Assembly: GCF_021155765.1 (NCBI RefSeq)
Contig: NC_060110.1
Coordinates: forward strand, 11,469,501 to 11,533,500
Source: Diprion similis
Lineage: Eukaryota > Arthropoda > Insecta > Hymenoptera > Diprionidae
Length of the DNA: 64,000 nucleotides
Reading direction: 5' to 3'
Shown one piece after another: positions 1 through 12,555 of this stretch (its first letter is position 1; the number at the start of each line of letters is the position of its first letter). A program made the translations under genes and the position numbers. The notes under the pieces are model-generated. The model was not told the origin of the DNA. It saw only the letters and a program-made list of their open reading frames with translations, and did no database searches.

Positions 1-1277
1 ATCACATTTTATTCAAATAATTTAAAATATAAACGCTATTTGTTGGTAATCGTCTTAACCCTTCAACAACGGAGGACGTTCGAACATTGCTGAATCCTGC
101 CGTCAAAGCGTAATATACACACATATAGACAATTTGATTGTAATTAATATTTTAATACCATGGTAGTCTATTGATCCAGATCAGCTGCCACAAATCGTAG
201 TATTGACGTACTGCAGATCATGATTGTCAGACTTGAAACAAAAAAGGAGACCAAAATCGAACTCCACACGTTATTTTGTAATTATGAAATAATCAAGTTT
301 TATGTACTTTTCTTCGGACTGATAAATTAAAAAATCAATTTCTATCTCAAATTCCTGGGCTGGAACTTACGTTTGATGATGGTCCGTTGAATTAGCGAAG
401 AAAGCAAACTTGTAGTCAATCATATTGCTCTGTGACCTTCAATTTTACAAGAGAGCAGATAGTAGCAGATGTAATTTGCCAGACGATCATACGTCATGCG
501 AGCTTGAAGGGTTGAGCGGATTTGCAACGTACGGAAGGAAGGGGATCCCCTGTGTAGAATGTAATTAATTAATTATTAGACCTAATGTTTAGTAAAACCC
601 CTTCCGAATCGTAAATCCAGGGAGCGCACTGCCGCGGTAGCATAATATTTATCCTTATGTTAACTATTTATTACTGAAATCACAGTTACTGCTGCATAGC
701 TACTGAGGATTATTATGATAATATGATAGTGTTGTCTCAAGCTCTGCTGAAAATCTCTCGTTACAGTCTTGTGCTACCTTCTGTATCAGTTGAGGTCAGC
801 ATATGGTAATAATAATGCATAAGTTAATTATAATATTATAGTCATAATATTATTAATAACAATAAATTATAACTGTGTGTTTCACTGTAATATATTGTAT
901 TTAACCCATTCGCATCTGTAAGCGCGAGCTACAATAATAAATCTGAAGGATTATTATCAACAAGTGAACTCTCAGTTTTTCTGGCAGTCGTATCAAAGTT
1001 TTCAACTTATGGAGCTCTGTGAACTTTGAAGAACTTTCGTCAAACAGTGCATACCGAAGTGACCAAATAAAATCTCAAATAAAGTACAAATGCGTCCTTG
1101 GTGAAAAACTAATTGGGAATGTAGGTGAACCATTATTGTATCTTCTTGAAAAAGAATTTATTGTAACAGGTAATATATCTATAATACGTCAATTGAATGT
1201 ATAAAGATCATCCAATCATTTTAATACAGTTTCGCATTTACCCAATATCCTAATCTCATACCTTAACTAGGATTTAT
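1..1277. other. AT-rich spacer left of the MANSC/LDLa gene
   Basis: I see no recognisable gene here. One open stretch on the plus strand, about 968-1170, runs without a stop and ends at a donor-like ACAG|GTAATA, so it could be an isolated exon. I do not recognise its translation, and no upstream or downstream partner exon is visible. The rest is AT-rich and includes the probable 3' UTR of the minus-strand gene that ends at 1278. Confidence 0.4.
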
Positions 1278-4200
1278 TCAAAGGTACATTCCGTTGACTA
1301 AGTAATCAGCATCATGCGCATATGGTCCATGACCACGCCGGCCTCGTCGTCTAACCATTCTTAATCGACAAGCTATCAAAGCAGCCATTAACGCGGTTGT
1401 TGTTAATCCAAGGGCTAACGATATTACTGCACCCCTTGGTCTCAGATCTCTGTCCTCATTACTGTCTTGCAAACGGTCCATAGTTAAGTGACCTTTTATT
1501 TCTTCATTTGACTGCTCGACAAAGATCTTTGTCTCCGAGTGTTCTGCAAATACGTGAGAATAAGGAAAAACAGTTGATAAAGTATACGCGAAACTTTGAA
1601 AAGGCGATAACATGTCTCAAAGTTTCTAGAAAAAATTTCGGTTACTTATATAATGTCTGTAAAACAAATTCGTAACACATACTATGTGGTTTAGCTGTGT
1701 CTGCTATATTGTGGTGTGACTTTTTGTTTATTTCAGAGGTCACGCTGTCATGTATTTCAATTTTTGCTTTTGGAATAATCGAATTCTTCTGCCCTATAGA
1801 TTTACTCGATTGCACCACATCTGTTATTGGCGGAGTGTTACCTTTATTTTCATCATCCTGAAATATGCATTATAGTTAAAAAAAAACTCGTATTAAATTA
1901 CAAACTTTAATGTTGGCAAATTCAATGCAGAGTCAGTGAAATTTACACTAGTCATAGTCAGAGTAAAAATGAAAGGCTATACTATTACTTTATTGCACAA
2001 TGGAGGTTTGGCAGTAATTTGAGGCTGTAATTTTGGCATCAGAGATGGAATATTTTGTTGCGTTGGCGATATCGAAGGTGGCTGTTGTGGCTGACCTTCC
2101 TGCCAATTCCCATTATCCGGTGGATAGTATGGAACATATTGTCGATTTTGATCTATATAAGCACTTCTATCAAAAAAAGAATACATACAAATTTAGTTTT
2201 TCCAGTCCAAGATATCAAATCTTAGCATTTAAGATTATTTAAAATAAAACATTTTCATAGTAGAGATCAATTTATATTATACACAGTTTATATTGATACA
2301 ATTTATTTGACATACCCATCACCACCTTCACCAATGACTCCTGGCCCTTTGTGGTTGAATATATGCGATTGTTCTGCTGTAAATACAAATTTAAAATCAC
2401 AAATCTTTACAGCAATTGTGTGTATACATTTTTTAAACTGGCAGCATGAAAAGATTTTAACGAAGAGAAGCTTTCAACAAGAATTCAGTATAACTTACGA
2501 CGATCATGTATCTAGCTTTCTATGATCTAATTATGAAATTATTTTCAAAATTTTCCGTCAAATTTTTAGTCTCTTTTTATCTGTTGTAAAAATGACATTG
2601 CACTCACGCTCGTATGGATTAGTGTTGCTTGGTCCACGAAATGAATTGATGGAATTGAAATTTTCTTTACTTTGTTCATATAAGGGTTGATATTCCCACT
2701 GATATCTTTGCGAACCTAAATTTACTTGTGGTTGTGAAATAACAACTTGCTGAGGGTATTGTATTCTTTCCTGCTGTGGGGCTAGTTGATGACCCGACAG
2801 CTGCCAGGCTCTGGAATCTTTCTCTTCATGCCCATATGCAGCATCATAAGGTTTGTGATGCTGCATTGATGGCTGATATTTAGCTGAATTAGCTGGCGCT
2901 GACAAAGGTTGTTGTTGGATTACAATCGGTGGAGGCATCGAAGGTTTCTTAGTGGGACATCCCAATTCCGATGCTTCATCGGAACCATCAGCACATTGTG
3001 GTATACCGTCACATGCGTTATATATAGCGATGCAATCTCCAGAAGTGCGACATTCAAATTGATTTCGGCTGCAGGCTATGTATAAAAATTGCCACGCAAG
3101 GATTTGTTTTGTATCAAATTGACCTTCTTAAATATGATATTATATGCAAGATGTAAGAATATATTAGTTGAACACCCTATTTCGCACTGTTGAAAGTTGA
3201 AAGATTTCCTTGCTGATTACAACAACGAAAGCTTACCTGGTTTAACTGAGGCAGCAGTTGTTATAATGACTACTTTTGACATTTCAGTAACTGCAGACAC
3301 AGTGGGTTCCAGAACAGAATATTCTGCAGGTGAGTTATCTGCTAGCTTTCTGTTAAATTAAAATCAACAGAATCAGTTATTTGCCCAGAAACATGTACAA
3401 AAATATCAATCACAACTGCATTATCCATTTTGTACGATAAAAATTTTAAGTGTAGTAGAATGTACTAAAATTCTGAACTGGAAAATTTATAGCTGTGATG
3501 TATACCTCAGAGATTGAAGATCATGATCTTGCTGTGTCCTTCGAATTTGTTCTTCAAGTTCAACAGTACTTCGGGAATTGAGATTCATAGTGAGGACTGC
3601 GCTGGTATAATTAGCATGACTCGTAAACTTACACTTGAAGTCATCGGGTGGTCCACAATGGAAAAGATAACAACTTCCTGGTCTCTGAATTGTTAAGAAA
3701 TTGGGATATAAGTACATGTCTTAACATTCATCAGAATGCCACAGTGTGTCAGGGTTGTGCCTCACCGTTGTGACAGAAAAACATCAAAATTTGTCCCATT
3801 TATGATTTATAAATCACTGACATTACAAGAAAATTATAATTATACCTGCATACTGATTGTTCTTCCAAAATATTTCGGCAGTAGATAATATAATTAACGT
3901 ATAGTACATACATGATAAATCGACTACTTTAGACAGAAGCTGATTTCTAAATTCAAAACGTGAGTTTTTTCAAGATTGGTAATAGTCACTATCCACGGGA
4001 TGGAGGGGTTGAATTGAATATAGTAAAATACAGTAGTGATAAAATATACCTTTTCTTCGAAGACGAAAACATCGCATTGCTCAGTTTCGCAACAAAGTCT
4101 GAGACATTCTTTTCGGGAATCCAAATCTATCTCGTTAATATACTTGGCCCCCATTTCTTGAGAATCCTCAGTCCTGATGATCTTGTTCTTATGGACATCG

Positions 4201-4328
4201 AAGCTTTCGACGCACATTTGTAAGTCGATGTCTACGCGTTTGTCATTTTTTTGGGGTACATTTTCACCGTTAACACAATAAAAAATTGTTACAAAACTCA
4301 GAAGAATACGTAGAACTTGATAAAACAT
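1278..4328 (-). CDS. MANSC-like / LDL-receptor class A single-pass membrane protein
   Basis: Eight coding exons in translation order: 4050-4328, 3506-3684, 3237-3349, 2608-3075, 2316-2376, 1989-2166, 1683-1857, 1278-1543. All junctions are GT/AG, phases match, and the total is 1719 nt (572 aa). The start has a hydrophobic signal peptide (LLSFVTIFYCVNG). Residues ~36-120 carry eight Cys in the pattern C..C..CC..C, then C..C..C across exon 1/2, as in a MANSC domain. Residues ~192-225 form one LDLa repeat with the Ca-binding end DGSDE. A long Pro/Gln-rich linker follows, then a TM helix at ~523-543 and a short basic tail (MVRRRGRRG). MANSC + LDLa + TM is the plan of LRP11-like receptors, so a cell-surface ligand-binding role is inferred. 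The orthologue name is not certain. Confidence 0.82.
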
Positions 4329-6582
4329 GACTGAACTCCGAGTAGTGTAAGTTGAGAAAACGCGCAGGCTTGAGAATAAGCTTAAAACTCGAATCGATAA
4401 TTACGTTTTGTTATACCGTACATACCTATAACACTGATAATGATTGGGCCAGGTTATCGAGTTCATGTAAAAGACCCTTGCATACACAGATCACATTATA
4501 ACCGATAACAGTGTCGCGTAACACAAGCTATTTGGAAAACATATGCGCCATGAATGCGGCAATTTGATTTTTTTAAGCAAAAATTTTCCGCATAAGCTCA
4601 AAAAAATAAGCTCAGAAATATGCGCATTTCGAGGGTGCGCCGCGAGCATATAACTTTGAATTAAAGGTACATACATACAATCGTTCATGAGGCACGCGTT
4701 TGTTACTGCAATAAAGAATGTTAAACATGATTACAGCTGCAGATCGTTGCATAAATTATAATTAAACACATTGATGATTGATCATGCAGCATTTGTTATT
4801 TTCGATGGTTTTTTTTTATACGAGATCACGTCATATGTCAGCATTATGTTAACAGATATTTATTATTATGTTTATGAAATGAATTAGGGTGAATTTTCTC
4901 GTAATCTACAGAAGCGTAAACCTATTAGGCGAAAGCTCACGCATTGGTGGATTCAAAGTTGTTAAAATTTCAGTAGTGACTCAGTACTTTTAATCCATTG
5001 CGAATGAAGGTAAATTTATTAATAATAGTTATAAACAGAAGATTAGAGGTTCATACTAGATAGTAACAAATACAGTGAATCTGCAGTTCTTTCCAGACGT
5101 TGTTATTGAAAAAATTCACAGTATTCCGAGTAATAAGCAATATATTATAGTTGTCCAGCTTGAGATTAAATTGATTTACCTTTGATTAATAATTGACAAA
5201 TTCTGTTTAAAATTTCATTCATCCTTATCCTTTTTACATTTGGGTAAATCGCGGAAAAATTCGGAGCATGAATCAATGCAAATAAACATCAGCTGAATCA
5301 CTTCTGTAAGATAGAGAGAACTGGTCAGATGTTTTACAATATTGAGTTCATACGTAGGTACATTAGGGTATGCAAAAAAAACAACTTTTTTTCAAAAGCC
5401 CATCAAAATTTCGGTAGAGCATCTCAATTAAAATATCTCAGCCGAATATGAGCTTAATATTGACATTCAGAGATGCCGATTTTGTTTTTTTCATTTTCCA
5501 TTTAAATAACACGTAAAAAAAATCACAAAATTGTATAATTTTCTTCTCTCTAGTAAACGGCTTGAACTAACTGTTTAAATAGAGATTCTTATGGGAAATT
5601 TGTGATTTTTGTGTATTCACAAGAGTGTAATTGTTAATTTAACATCTTATTTTATGTATATACCGATCTTATTTGATAATCTGTCAACTTTCTCAAAAAA
5701 AAAAAAATATCATTATATACCGAATCCGATATGTAATATTAAATATACAAAAATTACAAATTTCAAGATGATTCAATGTTTATAGGCGAATATCTCGAAA
5801 TAGGTTAGAATTAGGAAAATTTTATCAAGTACTTTTTTTTTTATAGAGAGTGAAAATTCCTATAAGAATCTGTATTTAAATAGTTCGTAAGTCAAACCGT
5901 TTACGAGAAGAAGAAATTCGAAACTTTTTCCATTTTCTTTACGTGTTATTTAAATGCAAAAAACAAAATCGGTACTTTTAAATATCAATCTTCAGAGCTC
6001 ATATTTGGGTGAGATATTCTATTTGAGATTTTATGAGCTTTGGGAAAAAAAATTGTTTTGTCTTTGGCACAGGCTGAGCTATATGAATAAGCTTTGTTCA
6101 TTTTCCTATATGCTGTTACGGTACATTGATTCGAAAAAAGAAATGATAAATGTATGTATGAACATTTTATTGTTATTCCAAAAATATATTTTCTTTTTCT
6201 ATCTTGGTATAAGTTACATATCGCTTGATTTTTTCGTGTGACAACGTAAGATTATTCAGATTATTCTTACCACACATAAAGCCAGCCTCTGATTTGCTCC
6301 GCTTAGGTATTAAACGGCTGCTATTTTTGAAAGTTATATATTGAAAGAAATTAAATGTAATTAAATTAAATTGATCTTCACAATAATTAAATACAGTTGT
6401 GAGTTTTCTTATAAAAGATACCATAACTTTATTTATTAACGACTGCTGAAAATGTGCATGGCATCTAATCAAGGTATCTATGTATATATATGTGTATATA
6501 CATGTACAATATGTATCTGTTCTTATATTCTAATCAATTTATTTTCCCTGTGTTTATAGAAAAACACAAAAGTTACTCTTTA
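4329..6582. other. Spacer between the membrane-protein gene and SLY1
   Basis: No gene is supported. It holds the promoter side of the MANSC/LDLa gene (ATG at 4328), the 3' UTR of the SLY1 gene (stop at 6583), and a large foldback element near 5368-6068, annotated separately. Confidence 0.5.
5368..6068. mobile_element. Large palindromic (foldback) MITE-like element
   Basis: The left half (CAAAAGCCCATCAAAATTTC ... GATATCTCAGCC-like ... GTAAACGGCTTGA ... AGAGATTCTTATGGGAAATTT) is matched in reverse complement by the right half (AAAATTCCTATAAGAATCTG ... CAAACCGTTTACGAG ... GTGAGATATTC ... GAGCTTTGGG). The arms are about 300 bp around an AT-rich centre near 5690-5760. No transposase is present. 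I could not define clean terminal repeats or target duplications, so the ends are approximate. Confidence 0.6.
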
Positions 6583-9500
6583 TCAATGTGTTTCTTGACC
6601 CAGGAGAGATAGCTGTTTCAGGAATTGTCTAGCATTGACAAGGGTTGATGATCCATAAACAATTCGTTTATTTGTGCCACCTCCACTTTTTTGCTAAACA
6701 AATGAATACATATTAGAGTGGGAAGAAGCAAATTAAAACCGAAAGTAAGCATGAAATCAATTAATTATTGACAAAACATAGACAGTACACCAGCCATGCT
6801 ATATTACCATAATCAGAGAAGTAAGGAGTTTGAAAACAAAATTACTGTTATTAGATACAGCAAAGATAAGCGAGTTACAGCTATCTAATATTTACTTAAA
6901 ATCGTAATATGATGATTAAATTATACTTCAAACATGGTGATTTACTGAATATCTTCAAAACAATTCACAATATTAAAATATAGAAGTAGGGTATCACTTT
7001 TACTTGTTTAAACCACATTACTCCATAATAAAATGAATTCTTAGCAAGATAACTCAACAAAGATAAGTAGTATAAGCTTTCAATTTAATTTGTATCACAT
7101 ACCTTGACATAATCAACAAGATTTTGATATTCGATGTAATTGCCACCACCAACGACAAATACAATCACTTCTTGGAATGTAGTCCTAGTTCTTGGAACTT
7201 GGTCGATTTGTTTCAATTGTTTGGGATCTAAGTAATGGTAATCGTCAGTCTGTGGTGATTGCCTCATCTCAATTAATTCGTCAACTATTTTTGTAACAGG
7301 GAGGTTCTATTCAACAAAAATTTAAAAAAAAGTACAAATATGAAAACATTGTGGAAATTATCGAAGGATTATCCTATTTCTAGAACTCTGTACATTTTTT
7401 GCTGGTTTCGCTTAGATTATTACCATAATTAAGTATGAACAATGGAACAAAGAGGCAAGTTTCAAGAAAGTAATTCAATAAACAGTACAATTGTAGTCTG
7501 CGATGTATTGCTTTGGAATTTCTAAAATTTACATAAATTATCTACTGAAAATATATTAACGATATGATATAGATCTGGATTAAGTTTTTGTTTGAAAATT
7601 TTCAAGTTGATTCTAGTCATGAAATTTATGACCAATTATTACACTTATTTTCTGAAGTATTAACCAATAATTTATGTATGTAAAACTTACATGTCTTTTA
7701 ACAACAAGATTCTTCACACCTTCCATTACTAAAGAAGATCCTTGATTCATCAATTTTGAGAACATACTAACGGTCTTAGTACCCCCACCTTCATATTGAT
7801 TTTGGATTCCAGCTATTCTAGTGTACCCTCTGCAGAAATAAATGTAGTATATTCATTAGAAATGCAGTTTTAGTAATGATTTAAAGTAGATGTTAAACGT
7901 TGATACGTGTCACCTAAGGATACTGGTTACTTGGCAATTTCATAAAGTTATGGTGAAGTCTCATTAACAGTCTTGTCAACAAGGTATACTGAGTATTGTC
8001 AACTGACTCACCGCCACCTCTTTATGTATGCCAGAGGGTTTAAGTCACATCCTGCACTGGCTAAGGCTGCCTCGTGTTTGTTGTAATCAGTCTGAAATAT
8101 GACCAGGAATGATGCAAATGTGAGAATAGGTAGGAATATAAGTAGGGATTACGTATCTACAAGTATAAAAAGTGCTTGTGAGTGAAATTAGTGTGAAGTA
8201 ATATGAACTCACCTCTGACATATTGGAACAAAGGTAGTATATAACGAACAGCCGTAGTTTGTCTTCAGGTGTTCCACAATCAGGATCATTAATAATGTCT
8301 AAAATACTCCTGTCCAATGTTTGTTTACTCATGATTTTCTCTTCTATTTCAAAGAACGTATCGAGCCGTCGAGATTTAATAGAATTCAAAATACCTGAAA
8401 ACGTATGGATTAGTTAGAAGGTGTAGGTCATCGTCAAGTTCCTGACCATTATCGTAACACGGTCATATCTAAATTTTAATGTTACCTGTTGCTATAGTTG
8501 TATGCATGTCGATCAGACGCTTTTTTTCAAGAAGCTGTGGTAGGGAGTTAACAGCACTTGTCAGACGTGCTGTATTGTTTGATACCATAGAATATGCAAC
8601 GTCAGTTTCATTATCAATCCCCTAGAAGACAAAATAATTTCAGACATTGTTATAGCCTATATATTACTGATTAAAGTATGTTACAAATTAAATGAATTTG
8701 AGTTGTTAGAAAAATCTTGGTTTTAAAGTGCGTTTGTTATACAGATCTCAAAATTTCTTGATAAAAAACATACCGTCACTCATATTTGTTATAGTTCAAT
8801 TACACAGGTCGGCACGAATTTTGAGCATAGGTTCTAGATCTCCAATTTTGATTGCTTCCACGTAACTGATGAAAGAAAAATTAGTTTTATAAGATAAAGT
8901 TTGCTTTAGAGAAACCAGAACGATATTTCAGATTTTCAGAAAAATTACCTATTTTCTCAAACATTTACTGTAAATAGCAATTAGACAAACTTCAGTTTCG
9001 ATTAACAATTTTTGAATAAAAGTGATGTAAATGCGAAACCGAAGTTTGTTTGATTGTTACTTACAATAAATGTTTGAGAAAATAAGTGATTTTTCTTAAA
9101 ATCCAAAATGTTGTTCTGGATTCTTCAAAAGCAAATTTTATCTAATAAAACTATTTTTTTTTGTTTTAGTTAAGTGGGAGAATTTACAATTTGACATCTA
9201 GGACCCAGACTCAAAATTCTGGGTTATTTATCAACGTAAAAAAGACAAAATCAAACAGTATAGCTAATAAATGAAGATTTTGATTATTATTTGATGTATA
9301 AATTCAAAATTTATTTATTTACATATAAACTCAATAAGAAAAAAATTTGTTTTTCTCGATCTGTGTTATTGTTTTAGAACATACCATTGACGATTTCAGT
9401 TTCTTGACTTCTTCTTCGGAAGTTCGATATTGTTCTAATTCCTCTTGAATTGCTTCAGCTACCATAGGGAATGGGCTTCCTTTATGAATTGACCAAAAAC

Positions 9501-11799
9501 GATCTCGGTTATCTAGTTCACAGGCACGCGTTTTCGACCGTGCTCCACCAGCTGGCGATCTTCCGGCACTTTCTTCGACTACTAAACGGTTCAAAGCTAG
9601 TTCTAATACGTCGTGTGCCAATGCTTGATATGTCCAAGTATGGTGAAGTGGTGTTGCCATATCTACACTGCGATCCAGCACAATGAGCAATGGCCGTTGG
9701 AAACTGGACAAAAAATAAATTTCACACTTATAAAAAAATTCGGAAAATCTAGAAGTAAACTAGCATCATAATTTTCAAACAAAATCTGACAAATTAATTG
9801 ATGTAAATTAATTTTTCAATGTAATTATTACGGTGTTTCAAAATGAAAAAAATTTGGTTTACCAACGAGCCACACTTGAAATGATTAGTTTAGGTAGAAA
9901 CAAAAATTCTGGCCAAAGATGGGCATTGTAGGTTGGATGAAAGATCGGGGGCATTTGTTTTTTAATTTTCTTTCTCCTTTTTATCGAATTTATGATGGAT
10001 AATTGTTAGTTAACATTTTTTTTGTGCTCAGAGCAGCCAGTGGATCAGTTTATGTCTTAAATGAGATGGTCCCGTGTTTTAATTGAATAATAATCAGTAG
10101 CATCTTATTTAAAACAGAAACTGATCCACTGGCCGCTGTGAGCACAAAAAAAATGTTAACTAACAATTATACATTATAAATTCGATAAAAAGGGAAAAAA
10201 ATGAAAAATCAAATTCGCGTGATCTTCCGAAAAATCGAAATTTTTTTTATTTTTAAACACCCTAGTAATTATGTTTGACCCGTTAATAGTGTATAGGTGG
10301 ATTCACATGGTACCTGAAATTTCCTGTTCCAGAAACCTCACCCTGAAACAAGTTATTTCTTGCATCCCAAACATTTTCTCTCAGTTTCTTGTCCAACTTC
10401 TTTGCAACCATTTCTGCAGCATTACCTTTTGGGCAACGTATAATAGGAACTGTTCCTAAGGTCACAAACACTGAAAAGAGGCTGTCAACTATTGCATCCA
10501 TGATTCCCTCCATTTCTGTGTCCTTTATTTCTCCACGATTGATAGCTAGAAGTGTGAACAAGCTATAGTAATCAACATAATTCTAACTACAACTGATAGT
10601 TTCATAGAAAAAGAACTAGTAAACCTATATGTTTATACTAACCATGATATGAGATGGCATCGCTGTTCTGATGTCTCAGAACGAACAAATCATCCTCTAA
10701 CGTTATAAAATTGAGATATTGATCAAAAACCTTGAATTAAAAAAGAATCAATGAAAACATTAAATACTCTCTCTTCTCTCTTGTTGAATGTAAACTAATG
10801 TCAATTGAATTAGACAACCTTGTGAATATTTGCTACTGCTCCAGCCTGCAAAGCTGCAGCAGCAAGATCTTCCATTTTCTGCCGCGATATCGGTGATATA
10901 AAATTCAAATGATATATATCATATAAACCATTCTGTAAATCTTGACCAATACGTCCTAAGTTCTCATCAGTAGGTGCGCAAAAATAAACAGCTGGAACCT
11001 CAGGAATAGGATCTCTGTCGGAGTGGAGCTGCCTTAATTCAAAAAATGATAATTATAGTATCTAACATAAGTCTAATGAGAATCGAGTTTAAGTGGTCTA
11101 TGGAAAACAAATAGAAATTACTTCGTTGGTGCCTATGTATTTAACCTTTTTCCGAGTAGAGTCAAATACTGAGGAGTATTTCTTTCGTTAAAGTAAAGGA
11201 TTATTAACAATACGCTTATGGTTGGTTTGCCCGTGTAACTATATTTATTACAAAGATGTATCCACACTGCTGACGAATGTACGGAACTTACATATGCAGC
11301 GTTATTCCAAGCTCTCTAAGTTCCTTGATCGAAACTAATGGTGATATTATGTCCTGTCCAACTCTGTCATATATGAGGATTTTCCATGTTGGTTCAGCAG
11401 CATCCAGTTTTACTTCAGGATCATTGAGGTTTAGCATTTGCCTCAGAGCATCTGGTACACAAGTTTGAATTAAAAATTTGTATGGAACAGTGTGACGAGT
11501 AATAAAATTAAAGTAGGATCTTGATTGTAAACAGATCTGTGTGAGTTCAATGAATCATTTTCAATATGAAAATGGTAGAGGAAATAGTTCTTGTATGATG
11601 CGAAAAAATCTGCAAAATCATGCATTAATTCAATTGTATAAGAGTAGATTATCCTTGAATTATGAGTGTCCATTTCATGGAAATATTGCCCAGATGGACA
11701 AATTTAACCTAGACTTTTTGGAATCAAAAGTTTGGTTCATTACTATTAACTACATTGAATATTGATCGTACTTATCTGTTTTTCTCGGAGACTGATCAT
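6583..11799 (-). CDS. Slh: SLY1 / SCFD1, Sec1-Munc18 family vesicle-fusion protein
   Basis: Twelve coding exons in translation order: 11772-11799, 11292-11451, 10819-11032, 10643-10730, 10314-10545, 9385-9703, 8486-8621, 8213-8394, 8012-8091, 7691-7829, 7103-7306, 6583-6693. The total is 1893 nt, 630 aa, against about 640 in vertebrate SCFD1. Splices are GT/AG and phases agree throughout. The N-terminus begins MISLREKQINALRQML. Family blocks seen in order include WKILIYDRVGQDIISPL, PAVYFCAPTDEN, VPIIRCPKGNAAEMVAKKLD, RPLLIVLDRSVDMATPLHHT, KGSPFPMVAEA, GTPEDKLRLFVIYY and VIVFVVGGGNYIEYQNLVDY. SLY1 binds syntaxin-5-type SNAREs and is needed for ER-Golgi and intra-Golgi fusion in the cytosol. 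Two MITEs sit in its introns without touching exons. The symbol is that of the fly orthologue. Confidence 0.95.
8806..9228. mobile_element. Palindromic MITE in SLY1 intron 6
   Basis: The left arm (AATTTTGAGCATAGGTTCTAGAT ... GCTTCCACGTAA ... CTCAAACATTTACTGTAA) is repeated inverted on the right (ACAATAAATGTTTGAGAAAAT ... AGTGGGAGAA ... CATCTAGGACCCAGACTCAAAATT). The element lies wholly within the intron between the exons at 8486-8621 and 9385-9703. A degenerate half-copy of the same sequence occurs near 29410-29460 by the SART1 promoter. The ends are approximate. Confidence 0.65.
9831..10262. mobile_element. Palindromic MITE with TA target duplication (Tc1/mariner-like ends) in SLY1 intron 5
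   Basis: The outer ends are CGGTGTTTCAAAAT and, inverted, GGGTGTTTAAAAAT, flanked on both sides by TA (9829-9830 and 10263-10264). Internally the arms GTTAGTTAACATTTTTTTTG / CAAAAAAAATGTTAACTAAC and GCCAGTGGATCAGTTT / AAACTGATCCACTGGC make a long hairpin. No coding capacity is seen. A TA duplication and short TIR are typical of Tc1/mariner-derived MITEs. The family assignment is inference. Confidence 0.72.
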
Positions 11800-11864
11800 A
11801 TTTGAAATGCTGTTCGCTATCGGATTTTTACAAATGTTTACAATAGGTTAAATATCTTGTGTGA

Positions 11865-11872
11865 TGACGTCA
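11865..11872. promoter_or_regulatory. CRE palindrome TGACGTCA upstream of SLY1
   Basis: A perfect 8-bp CRE lies 66 bp upstream of the SLY1 start codon at 11799, in the SLY1/PPP1R14 divergent region. bZIP factors such as CrebA control many ER-Golgi secretory genes in Drosophila through ACGT-core sites, so this could be a real site. Only the motif and its position are seen. Confidence 0.45.
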
Positions 11873-12406
11873 AACGTAATTCAACAAGCCACGAACCATC
11901 ACCGGCTGTCTGCTACAATCAGCTACAATCACCCGAGTGGTCACGATTCGATAATAACTTCACACTGACACAAGCACTGACACTTGTCCTCCCCGCGATG
12001 TTCAAAAACCATAAGACTTAATAAGCAAACTTCTGAGAACAATTCCGACTGCGGTTAGCAGGCTCGCATATGGTGCAAAGGCAGTGTGTCTTCAAATTTA
12101 ATCTTGAAGTGTACATACCAGATTAAATACGTGTGCATTTTTAGTATGCATTTTTTGCGTCAAACGTGTGAAAATAGTAACAAAAATACGTCGAATATGC
12201 TGTGTGAAAATCGAATTTGATTAATCAGTGCGCCTTCAAACTTTTCCAATGAATTAGGTCCAGATCAAATAATTGCGCTTCATTGAATAAAAATCTATCC
12301 TCTATTGACGCGAAACATACGCGCATTGGACTTAAAGACGATCCTCATGGGTTTTGTGTGCTTAGGGAATACTTGTGAACACAGTGGTGTTAAAAGGCTC
12401 CCGCCG

Positions 12407-12555
12407 ATAAAGAAGCTACTTGGTCGCTAACACGGCTTCTTATACCTCCAGGCCTATTTACCCGAAGAGTAATGGTCGTGAAAATTGGCCCAGGGGCATC
12501 CTTCAATTCTTCCGTCAAAGACTTGACAAAAGCATGTTCTTAATTCGTTCTCTTC
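12407..12555 (-). other. Unassigned open stretch in the divergent promoter region
   Basis: On the minus strand a run of about 49 codons without a start (beginning EHAFVKSLTEELKDAPGP, ending LSAGAF and TAA) lies in a relatively GC-rich patch. A second frame over the same bases is also open and ends at a possible donor (CGG|GTAAAT). I do not recognise either translation. It may be a 5' UTR segment of SLY1, a decayed exon, or chance. Confidence 0.2.

Noticed and set aside
8803-8866. A possible extra SLY1 exon (reading YVEAIKIGDLEP) after an acceptor-like CAG
   Set aside because: The same sequence recurs inverted at about 9180-9228 and near 29410-29460, so it is part of a MITE. SLY1 is complete and in frame without it.
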